This document shows, one piece after another, positions 9,882 to 19,305 of a stretch of 64,000 nt of DNA. The position numbers were made by a program, and so were the translations under genes. Source of the stretch: Luteibaculum sp964627445 (lineage in GTDB: Bacteria > Bacteroidota > Bacteroidia > Flavobacteriales_D > Luteibaculaceae). Location of the stretch: NCBI GenBank assembly GCA_964627445.1, contig CAZVJF010000003.1, forward strand, positions 1 through 64,000, given 5' to 3'. How positions within the stretch are numbered: the first letter of the stretch is position 1; the number at the start of each line of letters is the position of its first letter. The notes under the pieces are model-generated. The model saw only the letters and a program-made list of their open reading frames with translations, was not told where the DNA came from and did not search any database.

Positions 9882-10413
9882 TCAAATCAATACGTCTTCT
9901 TCGAAAAATTAAATCAAAATGGTAGCCTAGAGAAAGCATAGCTGGGCTAGCTTTTAATAGGAGCTCCGATGTACTATCCTTTTCATCGTTTATCATTGCC
10001 AATGGAATGATACTAAGCAATATGGCCACATACGAAAATCCCAGCCTGCGTTTATACTTCTGAGGTTTCATATATGCCAATTTCATCCGTAACTCTTTTA
10101 TGTTTTCAAATTCAGTACCAAACATTAATATCGTATCCGATTGAAAAGTTCCTAAAATGGTGTCAGAAAAAAGAGCATTAGACCGAGGAGTATAAAACTT
10201 CCCTTCTTTGAAATAAATATAATTGAGACGACTCTGTTTTCCTTCCGCCTTTGCAATTACAACACCCTTAAATGGATTCAAAATGGAGCGTTCCTGTTTA
10301 CTATTCACTCCTCTTAAAACCAAAGTATCCCCTGCTTCTTGGCCCTCTAGCCTATGCGAGAACCCGCAAGAGAATACAATAAGCAGAAGTGTGTAACAAT
10401 AGCCTCTTACCAT
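9865..10413 (-). CDS. Hypothetical exported membrane-associated protein
   Basis: This 182-residue protein is not one I recognise. I chose the ATG at 10413 because it gives a good export signal (MVRGYCYTLLLIVFSCGF). The longer frame starting at 10506 would begin inside the terminator hairpin of the upstream operon. The middle is beta-rich (GDTLVLRGVNSKQ, NYIYFKEGKFY). Near the end, YVAILLSIIPLAMI can form one membrane helix, and the C-terminus is basic (FRRRRIDLSEYDF). It overlaps the DUF2846-like gene downstream by 17 bases. The pair probably acts together in the envelope, but no function can be assigned. Confidence 0.6.
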   Translation of the reverse strand: MVRGYCYTLLLIVFSCGFSHRLEGQEAGDTLVLRGVNSKQERSILNPFKGVVIAKAEGKQSRLNYIYFKEGKFYTPRSNALFSDTILGTFQSDTILMFGTEFENIKELRMKLAYMKPQKYKRRLGFSYVAILLSIIPLAMINDEKDSTSELLLKASPAMLSLGYHFDLIFRRRRIDLSEYDF

Positions 10414-10493
10414 TTCCTTATTAATGAGCCTGCTAACTAGAGGGATTAAAGTAAGTAAGTAAATAACAAAAAGCTCGAATAATGCCTCACAAA

Positions 10494-10518
10494 AAAAGCC
10501 ACCCAAAAGGTGGCTTTT
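10494..10518 (-). terminator. Rho-independent terminator of the adhesin operon
   Basis: Stem AAAAGCCACC / GGTGGCTTTT around a 5-base loop. On the minus strand it is followed by a run of T (bases 10491-10497). It lies just after the stop of the OmpA-family gene at 10543. Confidence 0.8.
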
Positions 10519-10542
10519 ATATCGTTTCCAACATGCAGCGGC

Positions 10543-12528
10543 TTATCGCATGCCAAAGCGGTTGTCGGTAATTTTAAAGGTGGTTCTGCGGTTTTCTTCG
10601 TGCTTGGCATCAGAGCACTGCACCCCGTTAACACACTCGTTTAAAATTTCCGTTTCGCCATAACCCTGGTAGCTTAATCGAGCTTTCTCCACTCCTTTTT
10701 CTACCAAAAACTCCATTACCGATTTGGCGCGTTTTTCAGAGAGCATCAGGTTATATGCATCGCTACCGCGGGAGTCGCAGTGCGAGCCTATTTCTACCGC
10801 TACCTCTGGGTTGGCCAATAGCAGGTTGGCAAGCTGTATCAACTCTAGCTTGGCGCTTTCGCGAATCTTAGCGCTATTGAAGTTAAAATAGATGTTGTTG
10901 ATGGTGTATTCCTTGCCCGCTTTGATCTCACGGATCATAATGCCCAACTCCGATACATAACCAAACTGCTTGGGCAAATCTTCTTTGATAATCACCGTAT
11001 CCTTTACGATTACTTCATCCCAGGCAATGTCCATGGTCTCCTCAAAATATCCAGGTACACTCACTTTCACACTGTAGTCCACGCCTGTTTCCAGCAAATA
11101 ATATACATCGCCAAAAACATCGGTGTACTCGTTAGCCAGCATACCTGGATTGTTGGTTTGGTATACTGCAAAGTCGCTAAAGCGCGCCTTCATTACCGAG
11201 TTTCCTTCGGTATCTACCGGCTTAAAGCTTAGCATGTATACGGGAGGAAGCGGTTCTATGTAATGGAAGGAGTAAATATCATCTCCCCCGCTTCCACCGG
11301 TGCGGTTGGATGAAATAAAGCCTTGTTTCCCATCGGTACCTGGCAATTCAAAGAGTGCAAAATCGTCTTGAGCCGAGTTAAAGGGAACCTCCAAGTTTTC
11401 TGGAGTTGCAAAGCTGTTTCCCGTTTCTCGCGCCATAAACACATCCAATCCCCCCATACCTACGTGGCCCATGGAAGAAAAGAACAATAAGCCCTCGTTA
11501 TAAATGGGATAAAACTCGTTCTCGCGTGTGTTGATGGTGGTTCCCAAATTCTCGGGACGTTGCCATAGGCCATCGAGCTTTTTGGTGCGATAGATATCAA
11601 ATCCTCCTTGCCCCCCAGGTATATCGCTAATAAAGTACAGCGTGTTGCCATCTTCTGAGAGATAAGGATGCCCGGTGCTAAAAGCTCTGTTGTTGTATGG
11701 AAAAGGCATGGGATCGCTCCATACACTGTCGTTGTACACGCTATAGTATATCTCTAAGCGATTCAAAGATTCTTTCTCTGCTTTGCTTACAGGAGTTTGT
11801 GTGTAATACACGGTGTCGTAGTCTGCGGTAAACGTAGGTGTAGCTACGTGGTATGGAAAGTTTTTGCCCAAACGATATTGAAAAATTTGGTCAATACGCT
11901 CTTGGTCGTTCATGCGCGCGCCCAACAGCTCGTAGTATGGTGCTTTGTTTTCTTTAGCAACTCCCGCTTCCGCGTTTCTACCCGGACGGTTACTGCTAAA
12001 AACAAAGGTTTCTTCGCCTTCCATTTCTATTTGCTGCATACCAAATTCCGAGTAACGGCTGTTTACATCGTCTCGGTTCACCATGTCGTAGTCTTTGGGG
12101 CTTTCTTGCCACTGCATGGCCTGTTCACAACCCGCTATTTGCTCGTTGGCAAAGCTGCTGTCTTGGGGTTGCAGGTTTTTAAAGTATCCAAAAAACTGCT
12201 TGGCTTCTTCGTATTTACCATTGGCTTTTAGCATCATGGCATACTGGTAGGCCACTTCGCCATCGCGGTTGTTCATGGCGTAGGCTTTACCATACCACAG
12301 CTCGGCCATGGGGTAGTTTCGCAGTACACGGTAGCATTCTGCCAACCCTTTTACCCCCTCGGAACTGGGATTTTTATCGAGTGATTTCTTATAGTATGTA
12401 ATAGCGTCTGCGTACTTATAGTCCTTTTGGTAGTCTTTGGCTATATATAAGCTTTGCTTAAAGCACGATGAAAACAAAACCGCGCACGCAATAACGCAAA
12501 TAAGGGACTTGGGCGAAATGTGCTTCAT
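10543..12528 (-). CDS. TPR-PD40-OmpA lipoprotein, PorE-like
   Basis: The protein has 661 residues. A lipoprotein signal (VLFSSC) gives Cys22 as the lipid anchor. TPR-like helices cover about residues 30-125 (YKYADAITYYKKSLDKNP). PD40/WD40-like beta-propeller blades follow at about 150-430 (TGHPYLSEDGNTLYFISD). After a carboxypeptidase-regulatory-like beta domain comes an OmpA C-terminal peptidoglycan-binding domain (about 545-655, with SHCDSRGSDAYNLMLSEKRA). This is the architecture of PorE, which ties T9SS outer-membrane parts to the cell wall. The gene sits 6 bases after PorP/SprF and follows the adhesin, so it probably serves that substrate. It could equally be a general T9SS component. 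Confidence 0.85.
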   Translation of the reverse strand: MKHISPKSLICVIACAVLFSSCFKQSLYIAKDYQKDYKYADAITYYKKSLDKNPSSEGVKGLAECYRVLRNYPMAELWYGKAYAMNNRDGEVAYQYAMMLKANGKYEEAKQFFGYFKNLQPQDSSFANEQIAGCEQAMQWQESPKDYDMVNRDDVNSRYSEFGMQQIEMEGEETFVFSSNRPGRNAEAGVAKENKAPYYELLGARMNDQERIDQIFQYRLGKNFPYHVATPTFTADYDTVYYTQTPVSKAEKESLNRLEIYYSVYNDSVWSDPMPFPYNNRAFSTGHPYLSEDGNTLYFISDIPGGQGGFDIYRTKKLDGLWQRPENLGTTINTRENEFYPIYNEGLLFFSSMGHVGMGGLDVFMARETGNSFATPENLEVPFNSAQDDFALFELPGTDGKQGFISSNRTGGSGGDDIYSFHYIEPLPPVYMLSFKPVDTEGNSVMKARFSDFAVYQTNNPGMLANEYTDVFGDVYYLLETGVDYSVKVSVPGYFEETMDIAWDEVIVKDTVIIKEDLPKQFGYVSELGIMIREIKAGKEYTINNIYFNFNSAKIRESAKLELIQLANLLLANPEVAVEIGSHCDSRGSDAYNLMLSEKRAKSVMEFLVEKGVEKARLSYQGYGETEILNECVNGVQCSDAKHEENRRTTFKITDNRFGMR

Positions 12529-12534
12529 AAGATC

Positions 12535-13482
12535 TTAGTTAAATAAATATCTGGGGTTTTCGGTAAGCTCTTTGTTTTGGATGATGCGGTAGGCCACCAT
12601 AATTTCATGCGATCCCGAAGATCCGATGCTTAAATCGTTGGTGGTAAAATCGTAGGCATATCCAAAGCGCAAGTACTCCACAGGGAAAAACTCTGCCAAG
12701 GCAATAATGGAACCGTTGGAGCGTGCGGAAACACCTAAACCAATAAAATCATCGTACATCGCACGAAGATTCACATCAAACTGGTCGTTGCCGGCTTCTG
12801 TGGTTTTGTACAACACGCTGGGAATAAGATCGATAACCTCGGTTACCCAAAACTGCCTTCCTGCCATTAAATAATACGCTCTAGACATTTGTGATACCAC
12901 ATCGCGTTGGTCTCCGGTGTAGTTAAGCTCCGGCTCCAAAATGTTGAATACCGATATTCCACCGAAGTTCTTTTTGTCTTTGTAATAAACACCCACGCGC
13001 ATGTCAAAAATGTTGACTTGCGAATTGGAGGTTGGAATGGCCATTTCGCGTTGGTCGGCAAAGGTGAGCTGGCTACCATCCATAACGTTGTTGAAGTAGC
13101 CCCCGCTAATTCCTACCGATAAGAAGTTATCGTAGCCCAAGCGCACGCGTCCGGCTACGGTACCCACAACACCGGTACTGCGGTAGGCACCCAGCTGCTC
13201 ATTAATAACTTGCAGCCCCAACCCTATCCTGCGCTGTAAAATAGCACCATCAATAGAAAGGAACATGGTCTCGGGTGCGCCATCAAAGCCTACCCAATCT
13301 TTGCGGTAGCCGGCCATAATTTCTTTGTAGTCGTTGCTACCAGCCGCACCTGGATTAAGAATAAGCTTGTTAAACAAGTAGTTGGAGTGGCGTATCGACT
13401 GCTGGCCGAAGGCGGTATCTGCAGCACCCATCAGCAGTACTGCAAACAAAGCCATTATGGTATTTTTCATTGTCTTTTTCAT
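12535..13482 (-). CDS. PorP/SprF family outer-membrane protein
   Basis: The protein has 315 residues with a signal peptide ending near TAFGQQ. Next comes the PorP/SprF hallmark: a YLFNKLILNPGAAGS segment, then alternating beta strands with the phrase YRKDWVGFDGAPETMFLSID. These are outer-membrane barrel proteins. Paralogues next to type B sorting-domain proteins are needed for secretion and attachment of their partner, as SprF is for SprB. The gene lies 11 bases downstream of the giant type B adhesin and 6 bases upstream of the PorE-like gene. It most likely forms the surface anchor for that adhesin. Confidence 0.9.
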   Translation of the reverse strand: MKKTMKNTIMALFAVLLMGAADTAFGQQSIRHSNYLFNKLILNPGAAGSNDYKEIMAGYRKDWVGFDGAPETMFLSIDGAILQRRIGLGLQVINEQLGAYRSTGVVGTVAGRVRLGYDNFLSVGISGGYFNNVMDGSQLTFADQREMAIPTSNSQVNIFDMRVGVYYKDKKNFGGISVFNILEPELNYTGDQRDVVSQMSRAYYLMAGRQFWVTEVIDLIPSVLYKTTEAGNDQFDVNLRAMYDDFIGLGVSARSNGSIIALAEFFPVEYLRFGYAYDFTTNDLSIGSSGSHEIMVAYRIIQNKELTENPRYLFN

Positions 13483-13493
13483 GGTCTGAGGGT

Positions 13494-16400
13494 TTAGCGG
13501 ATAATCATTACATATCCAGTTTTTTCAAAGTCAATGGATGGAATGGTAACCACGTAAAAATACGCTCCGTCTTCCAAGTCATCGCCTCTAAATACATTGT
13601 TGTCGTTGTCGTAGCCCTGGGTTTTGAATACTTCCTCGCCCCAGCGGTTAAATACTTGTACCTCGTTGTCAGGATACAATTCTATGCCATCGGTAACGGT
13701 CCAAAAATCATTGATACCATCGCCATTGGGCGAGAACGAGTTAAACACTTCATCGGAGATTTCCTGGTCGAAGAAGCAAGCCACCTCTTGCGATGCAGGC
13801 CCAAACTCTTCGGAACAAGCCGTTGGTGTTTGTGTACCGCGAACAATAAGGCGCACTGCCAATTGGTCTTCAGACTGTTTCATTTCCGTATGGCTAAGGT
13901 TGGCAGGATCGCTCGGAGCTTTCCAGGTAATTCCACCATCGGTACTTACTTCGTAGCCCGTAGCATTATCCACGGCTTGCCACGTAAAGCTTACCTCTTC
14001 TGCCGAGCTATTATTACCACACTGCACCACAGGTCTACCAATTTCTAGCACTTCAAGAGTCTCTATGGCTATCGGGGTACGCTTGGATGAGCAATCTCCG
14101 TTAAAGGATGAAAGGAACACCACGGTATCGCTAAATAGCGGAACGGTAACTAAGGTATCGCCTTCGAAGAAGGGCGTAATATCCGTTGCTCCGCGGTACC
14201 ATTTAAAGCTGTCAAAGCCGTTGGCGCTTACTCCACTTAGCACAGCAGGGTCTCCATGGCACACGGGGCTATTCTCAAAAATAGCTGCCACTTCATCGCC
14301 ATTGGTTACCACCGTTACTACCACCTCTCTCAGGTTGCTGGCACATCCGGCAGTATCTTCTACTTGTACAAAGAAATCTTCTTGGGTTAACTGATCATCG
14401 AAGTTGTAGAACACTTCAGTCGTGTAAGTTCTTCCCACAAATATGGGTTCGCTATCGCCTATTTCTGCAAACCAGTGGTAGGTTCCCGTGTCACCTAAAG
14501 CCGAATTCGCCATAAGCGTTGCACTCGATCCGGTACATATACTCGGTGCAGGTGGATCTACGGTTGGCCGCTGTGTTGCAGGCTGTACATTCACAAAGAA
14601 CGATGCTCTAGGACTAACACATCCTGCCGAGTCCACAGAAGACACATAGTAGGTACGCGTTTGTGTAAATGCACTGTTGTTTTGCAGGTTTTCTAACACT
14701 AAGGTATCGCCTTCAAATATGGGCGTTCCTCCAGAAGCCTGGTCAAACCAACGGAAAGTCTCAACACTCGCATTGGCTGAATTTCCTACCGCTTGAGCAT
14801 CGCCACCCGAGCAAATAGTCTGGTTGGATGGGTCTGCACTTGGAAGATCCAATAACGGTCTCACCGTTGCCGTTCCTCGTGTACGTGTACTAACGCAGCC
14901 TGTGGTGTCGGTAAATTCCGCAAAGAAGTCAAAGGTTTCAGGAATAGCCCCCGAAGCCGATAACGGATCGGTTACAAAGGTGTCTCCTACAAAGATGGGC
15001 GATGTAGAATTTACCGTTTCGTACCAAGAGATGGTTCCCGGAACCGAGTCGGGAGCACTTGCTACAAAGGTTACCTGCTCGCCATCGCAAACCACATTGT
15101 TGGGGTTTTCTATGGTAGGATTGTCTGGAGAACGGGTTACAATAACTGTGGCTGGAATGCGCACGCTGGCACATCCACCCGTTGCCGAGTCTCTTTGTTC
15201 TACATAGAAGGTTTGAGCCAGGTCGGCCAAGCCGTTATTCACCAAAGTATCGGTTATTAAAGTGTCTCCTACAAAGATGGGCGAACCACCAATTAAGTTG
15301 GTATACCAGCGGAACTCAACACCCGTGCCTAAGGTGGGCGAAGCCACAATAGTTGCGGTGTTTCCAGAGCAAATACGCTGTAATACAGGGTCTACCGTAG
15401 GTGGAATTAAGCCCGGTGTAATAATAACGGTTGCAGGTACGCGAGCACTTCTACATCCGCTAGAATCTTCAACTTCCACATAGAATATCTTGGTAATGTC
15501 TACCAATGATCCGTTGCTGCTCACCTCGGTTCTGAAGGTGTCTCCCACAAAAACAGGACTTCCACCCAGCAGGTCTTCGTACCAGTAGAAGTTAAATGCA
15601 TTGCCCAAAAGCGAGCTGGCAACAAATTCAACCTCTCCACCCGAACATACTGAGTCCACCAGCGGAGAAACCACAGGCACATCCAAAGCCGGACGGATAA
15701 TTACGGTACCGAAATTGCGCACTGGGCTAATACATCCTGCGGTATCCACAGCTTCTACATAAAACAGGGTGTCTAAATCGAGGCCCGAAGCATTGGTTAA
15801 CGGCCCGGATACGAAGGTGTCTCCTTCGAACAATAAATCGCCATCAACGGGTGCGTTGTACCATTTGTATTCTGCGTCAATTAACGATGTTGCCGTAAGC
15901 CGAGCGCTATCGCCTTCACAAACAAAAGACAATGGGGGATTTACCAACGGAATGTTTGCCGATGGTCTTATGATTACAGTAGCTGGTGTGCGGATGCTTC
16001 GGCAGCCGTTGGCATCTACAGCTTCTACGTAGAAAATACGCGTTAGATCGCCCGCACCGTTGTTAATTATGGTCTCCGTAGTAAAGGTATCTCCCGTAAA
16101 TATGGGGGTTCCTCCCAAAAGATCTTCATACCAGTTAAAAGTGACGTTGAGGCCTAACAAATTCCCAACAGAGTTTGCAATAAAAATGGCGCTATCGCCA
16201 GTACAGATTACATCCACCAAGGGGTTTACCAACGGCACATCCAAGGCAGGACGTATCACCGTAGTTGCAGGGGTACGTAAGGACTTACAACCAACCGTAT
16301 CTTCTGCTTCTAAATAATAAACTTCAGTAAGATCTAAGCCGGTATTGTTGGTTAAGCTGGGCGAGGTAAACGTATCTCCGGTAAAAATTGGAGATCCGCC

Positions 16401-19085
16401 CAGTAAGTCTTCGTACCAGTTAAAGGTAACATCCAGACCCAACAGGTTACCTACCGAGTTTCCAACAAACACAGCACTATCTCCCTCACACACCGTTTGT
16501 ACGGGTGGAGTAGCTAAGGGTACATCCAAAGCAGGACGCACTACCACAGTTGCTGGGGTACGTATGGATTTACAACCTAGGGAGTCTTCCGCTTCTAGGT
16601 AATACAATTCCGTAAGATCCACCCCAGTTCCGTTAGATATACCAGGTGTGGTGAAGGTATCTCCCGTAAAAATTGGGGATCCACCCAATAAATCCTCGTA
16701 CCAATTAAAGGTAACATCGAGCCCAATAAGGTTTCCTACTGAGTTTCCAGCGAATGTAGCACTGTCGCCATCGCAAATTGTGGCTACCGGAGGTGTTGCT
16801 ACAGGCACATCCAATGCTGGACGCACTACCACCGTTGCAGGCGTTCTTAACGATCGGCATCCAGCCGTATCTTCTGCCTCCAAATAGTAAATTTCGGTCA
16901 AATCCAGTCCGGTTCCATTGGAAATAGACGGTGTTGTAAAGGTATCTCCTACAGCCAATTCGGTGCCGGCTAAGAGCGTATCGTACCAGCGGAAGGTGAC
17001 ATCCTGCCCTAGCAAATTGCCTAAAGAACTTCCCACAAAAACTGCACTATCCCCATCACAAATCGTGTTGACTGGCGGGTTGGCTAAAGGAAGGTCCAAG
17101 GCTGGACGGATAATAACCGCTGCCGGTGTACGCAGCGATTTACAACCATTTTGGTCTTCTAACTCTACCCAAAACAATTCGGTAAGGTTGGTGCCTGTGC
17201 CATTGGTGAGTGGCCCCGTGTTAAATGTTTCTCCTTGATTTAATAAGGTGCCTCCCGTGGGTGAGTCATACCATCGGTAGGTGATCCCCGCTCCGAGTAA
17301 GCTGGAAGCCGTAAACTCGACACTATCGCCATTACATATAATATCGGTAAGTGGGGTTACCAGTGGCACATCTAAAGCTGGTAATATGGTAACGGTCACC
17401 GGAACTCGAATAGAGCGACAGCCGTTGGCATCTTCAGCTTCTACGTAGTAATCGCGAATTAAATCTACAGGCCCCGTATTGCTTATGGCTCCTGTATTAA
17501 AGGTAACTCCTTGTGCAATAGGATCCTCGTCCAACAAATTGTCGTACCAATAAAACTCCTCGGCCTCGGGAATAGAAGTAGCTGTAAACTCAACCGAATC
17601 TCCGGAACATATGGTGGCCAGAGGTGGGTCTACCACAGGTAGCGCAACAGCAGGCAAGACTACAACAGACGCAGGTGCTCGCAACGAAACGCATCCGTTT
17701 TCATCTTCAACTTCTACGTAAAACATTTCGGTGATCTGCAAGGCCCCTCCATTAGGTAGTGGACCGGTATTAAACTCAGCCCCTTCGTGCAGTAAATTAC
17801 CCGCAAGCGGATCATCGTACCAACGGAAGGTTGCATTTCCAAACAATGATGTAGCATTAAAGGTAACGCTGTCGCCAGGACAAGCGGTTTGTGCCGGCGG
17901 TGTAACTGTAGGTAAATCTAACGCAGGCAGTATGGTAACGGTAACTGGAATGCGTACACTTTCGCATCCATTAGCATCTTCCACGGCTACGTAGTAGGTG
18001 CGTAATAAATCGGTAGCACCCGCATTGTTAATGGGCCCTGTATTAAAGGTTGCACCGGTGAACAGCAAGTTGCCTCCCAGGAGCTCATCGTACCATTTAA
18101 AGGTGGGATTAGCCAATAGCGAACTAGCCGTAAAGGTTGCAGACTCGCCTGTGCAAATAGTCTGTATGGGATTGTCTACCAAAGGAACATCGAGAGCTGG
18201 CAACACGATGATGGCCACCGGAGTGCGCAGGCTGCGGCAACCGTTGACATCTTCAAACTCTGCAAAGAAGGTAAGGCCTAAATTGGCGGCTCCCGTATTT
18301 TCGAAATCCAATTCAAAGGTATCCCCTGTAGCTTCTAGATTACCGCCAACAATCGCATCGTACCAGCGAACCGTTCCACCCACTGGCTTATTTACGGTGT
18401 ACAGTTTGGTAGTGTCACCAGAACAGATAATGGCAGGATCTGCCACGCCAATAGGCACATCCAAAGTAGGAAGCACCACAGGTGGCACGGCCAAAACACG
18501 AGGGCTTTCGCAGCCATTGACATCCACTCCACTCACGTAAACATCTTCAGCCAGTGTTAACGGACCGGTGGTGTATTCATTGGTGCCTATTCCTTCAAAC
18601 AAAAGATTGCCTCCAACTAAAGCATCGTACCAGCGAAAATTGGGGCTCCCAAGTGTAGCCGTTGCGGTGTAGGTAACCGATCCTCCATTACAAACTGTAA
18701 GGGGGCTCGGTGTTGCAGCTACCACATCTACGTTGGTTTGTAGGGTATTTACGGTAACCGTAAAATCGGTATACGGGCTTACATCTCCGGTGATAGGATC
18801 TACCGTGCGTACCCGATAACTGGTTGTAACCGCTAAGGGGCCCAATACAATGGAATCGGACTCCTGTAAGAAAACATCGGGTCCTAAAAGGGGATCTTGG
18901 TACCACTCAAAGGTAGTACCCGCAGTTCCTGTAGGGTCGTTTGCTGTAAGCACCGCGGAGCCGCTAAGACAAATCGAAAGATCGCCTACCACATTGGGTG
19001 GCGATGCAATTTGTGCCTGAGCTACTGCGCCTGCCGACAACACCAGCGCGATTAAAACTGCTTTGAAGGATTTTAAAATGTTCAT
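13494..19085 (-). CDS. Giant repeat adhesin with T9SS type B (gliding-type) sorting domain
   Basis: I start the protein at the ATG at 19085 (1863 residues), because MNILKSFKAVLIALVLSAGA is a good signal peptide and a -7 box lies just upstream. A start at 19130 would lie beyond that box. The body has 18 Ig-like units of about 90-95 residues, each with a WYD/WYE/WFD centre. Typical phrases are TICDGDSATF, FNWYEDLLGGSPIF, YYLEAEDTxGCxSxRTPATV and VVRPALDVPL. The last ~85 residues are a CHU_C-type domain (FSPNGDGINDFWTV ... VQVFNRWGEEVFKT). This is the class of sorting domain on SprB-like proteins that work with SprF. PorP/SprF and PorE-like genes follow. Likely a cell-surface filament for adhesion or gliding; ligand unknown. 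Confidence 0.9.
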   Translation of the reverse strand: MNILKSFKAVLIALVLSAGAVAQAQIASPPNVVGDLSICLSGSAVLTANDPTGTAGTTFEWYQDPLLGPDVFLQESDSIVLGPLAVTTSYRVRTVDPITGDVSPYTDFTVTVNTLQTNVDVVAATPSPLTVCNGGSVTYTATATLGSPNFRWYDALVGGNLLFEGIGTNEYTTGPLTLAEDVYVSGVDVNGCESPRVLAVPPVVLPTLDVPIGVADPAIICSGDTTKLYTVNKPVGGTVRWYDAIVGGNLEATGDTFELDFENTGAANLGLTFFAEFEDVNGCRSLRTPVAIIVLPALDVPLVDNPIQTICTGESATFTASSLLANPTFKWYDELLGGNLLFTGATFNTGPINNAGATDLLRTYYVAVEDANGCESVRIPVTVTILPALDLPTVTPPAQTACPGDSVTFNATSLFGNATFRWYDDPLAGNLLHEGAEFNTGPLPNGGALQITEMFYVEVEDENGCVSLRAPASVVVLPAVALPVVDPPLATICSGDSVEFTATSIPEAEEFYWYDNLLDEDPIAQGVTFNTGAISNTGPVDLIRDYYVEAEDANGCRSIRVPVTVTILPALDVPLVTPLTDIICNGDSVEFTASSLLGAGITYRWYDSPTGGTLLNQGETFNTGPLTNGTGTNLTELFWVELEDQNGCKSLRTPAAVIIRPALDLPLANPPVNTICDGDSAVFVGSSLGNLLGQDVTFRWYDTLLAGTELAVGDTFTTPSISNGTGLDLTEIYYLEAEDTAGCRSLRTPATVVVRPALDVPVATPPVATICDGDSATFAGNSVGNLIGLDVTFNWYEDLLGGSPIFTGDTFTTPGISNGTGVDLTELYYLEAEDSLGCKSIRTPATVVVRPALDVPLATPPVQTVCEGDSAVFVGNSVGNLLGLDVTFNWYEDLLGGSPIFTGDTFTSPSLTNNTGLDLTEVYYLEAEDTVGCKSLRTPATTVIRPALDVPLVNPLVDVICTGDSAIFIANSVGNLLGLNVTFNWYEDLLGGTPIFTGDTFTTETIINNGAGDLTRIFYVEAVDANGCRSIRTPATVIIRPSANIPLVNPPLSFVCEGDSARLTATSLIDAEYKWYNAPVDGDLLFEGDTFVSGPLTNASGLDLDTLFYVEAVDTAGCISPVRNFGTVIIRPALDVPVVSPLVDSVCSGGEVEFVASSLLGNAFNFYWYEDLLGGSPVFVGDTFRTEVSSNGSLVDITKIFYVEVEDSSGCRSARVPATVIITPGLIPPTVDPVLQRICSGNTATIVASPTLGTGVEFRWYTNLIGGSPIFVGDTLITDTLVNNGLADLAQTFYVEQRDSATGGCASVRIPATVIVTRSPDNPTIENPNNVVCDGEQVTFVASAPDSVPGTISWYETVNSTSPIFVGDTFVTDPLSASGAIPETFDFFAEFTDTTGCVSTRTRGTATVRPLLDLPSADPSNQTICSGGDAQAVGNSANASVETFRWFDQASGGTPIFEGDTLVLENLQNNSAFTQTRTYYVSSVDSAGCVSPRASFFVNVQPATQRPTVDPPAPSICTGSSATLMANSALGDTGTYHWFAEIGDSEPIFVGRTYTTEVFYNFDDQLTQEDFFVQVEDTAGCASNLREVVVTVVTNGDEVAAIFENSPVCHGDPAVLSGVSANGFDSFKWYRGATDITPFFEGDTLVTVPLFSDTVVFLSSFNGDCSSKRTPIAIETLEVLEIGRPVVQCGNNSSAEEVSFTWQAVDNATGYEVSTDGGITWKAPSDPANLSHTEMKQSEDQLAVRLIVRGTQTPTACSEEFGPASQEVACFFDQEISDEVFNSFSPNGDGINDFWTVTDGIELYPDNEVQVFNRWGEEVFKTQGYDNDNNVFRGDDLEDGAYFYVVTIPSIDFEKTGYVMIIR

Positions 19086-19111
19086 AGGTCTGTTCAGTTT
19101 GCGGGTACAAT

Positions 19112-19119
19112 CAAATGTA
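19112..19119 (-). promoter_or_regulatory. -7 promoter box TACATTTG of adhesin operon
   Basis: TACATTTG on the minus strand fits TAnnTTTG. It ends 27 bases before the adhesin ATG at 19085, which supports that start. Confidence 0.5.
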
Positions 19120-19126
19120 ATGATGC

Positions 19127-19136
19127 ACATATGTGA
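19127..19136. promoter_or_regulatory. CACATATGTG palindrome beside the adhesin promoter
   Basis: A perfect 10-base palindrome lies 7 bases upstream of the adhesin -7 box, between it and where a -33 box would be. This is where an operator could sit. No regulator can be named from the sequence. Confidence 0.25.
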
Positions 19137-19305
19137 CGCGGGAAATTCTCTTTGAATAGCTGTTTTTTATCGTTAACCGACACAACGAAACAACGATCAT
19201 TTAACCCTTGTTTAACAAATAAATCTAAATTTTAACAAGCCACATAATATACTGCCTAAACTCAGTAAAAACCATATTTCGTTACTTCGCGTTTCTACAG
19301 ACACT

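Noticed and set aside
10414..10506. Upstream ATG giving a 213-residue version of the protein at 9865-10413
   Set aside because: The added residues are encoded across the terminator hairpin of the preceding operon, and the ATG at 10413 gives a proper signal peptide.
13470..18540. Several long open frames on the plus strand through the adhesin gene
   Set aside because: They are antisense to a gene of 18 strongly conserved repeats. Their apparent repetition is the shadow of those repeats, and none has a signal, domain or promoter.
13494..19085. Regular ~285-base repeats considered as a CRISPR or satellite array
   Set aside because: The unit is far too long for CRISPR, and the repeats are in-frame Ig-like domains with silent differences.
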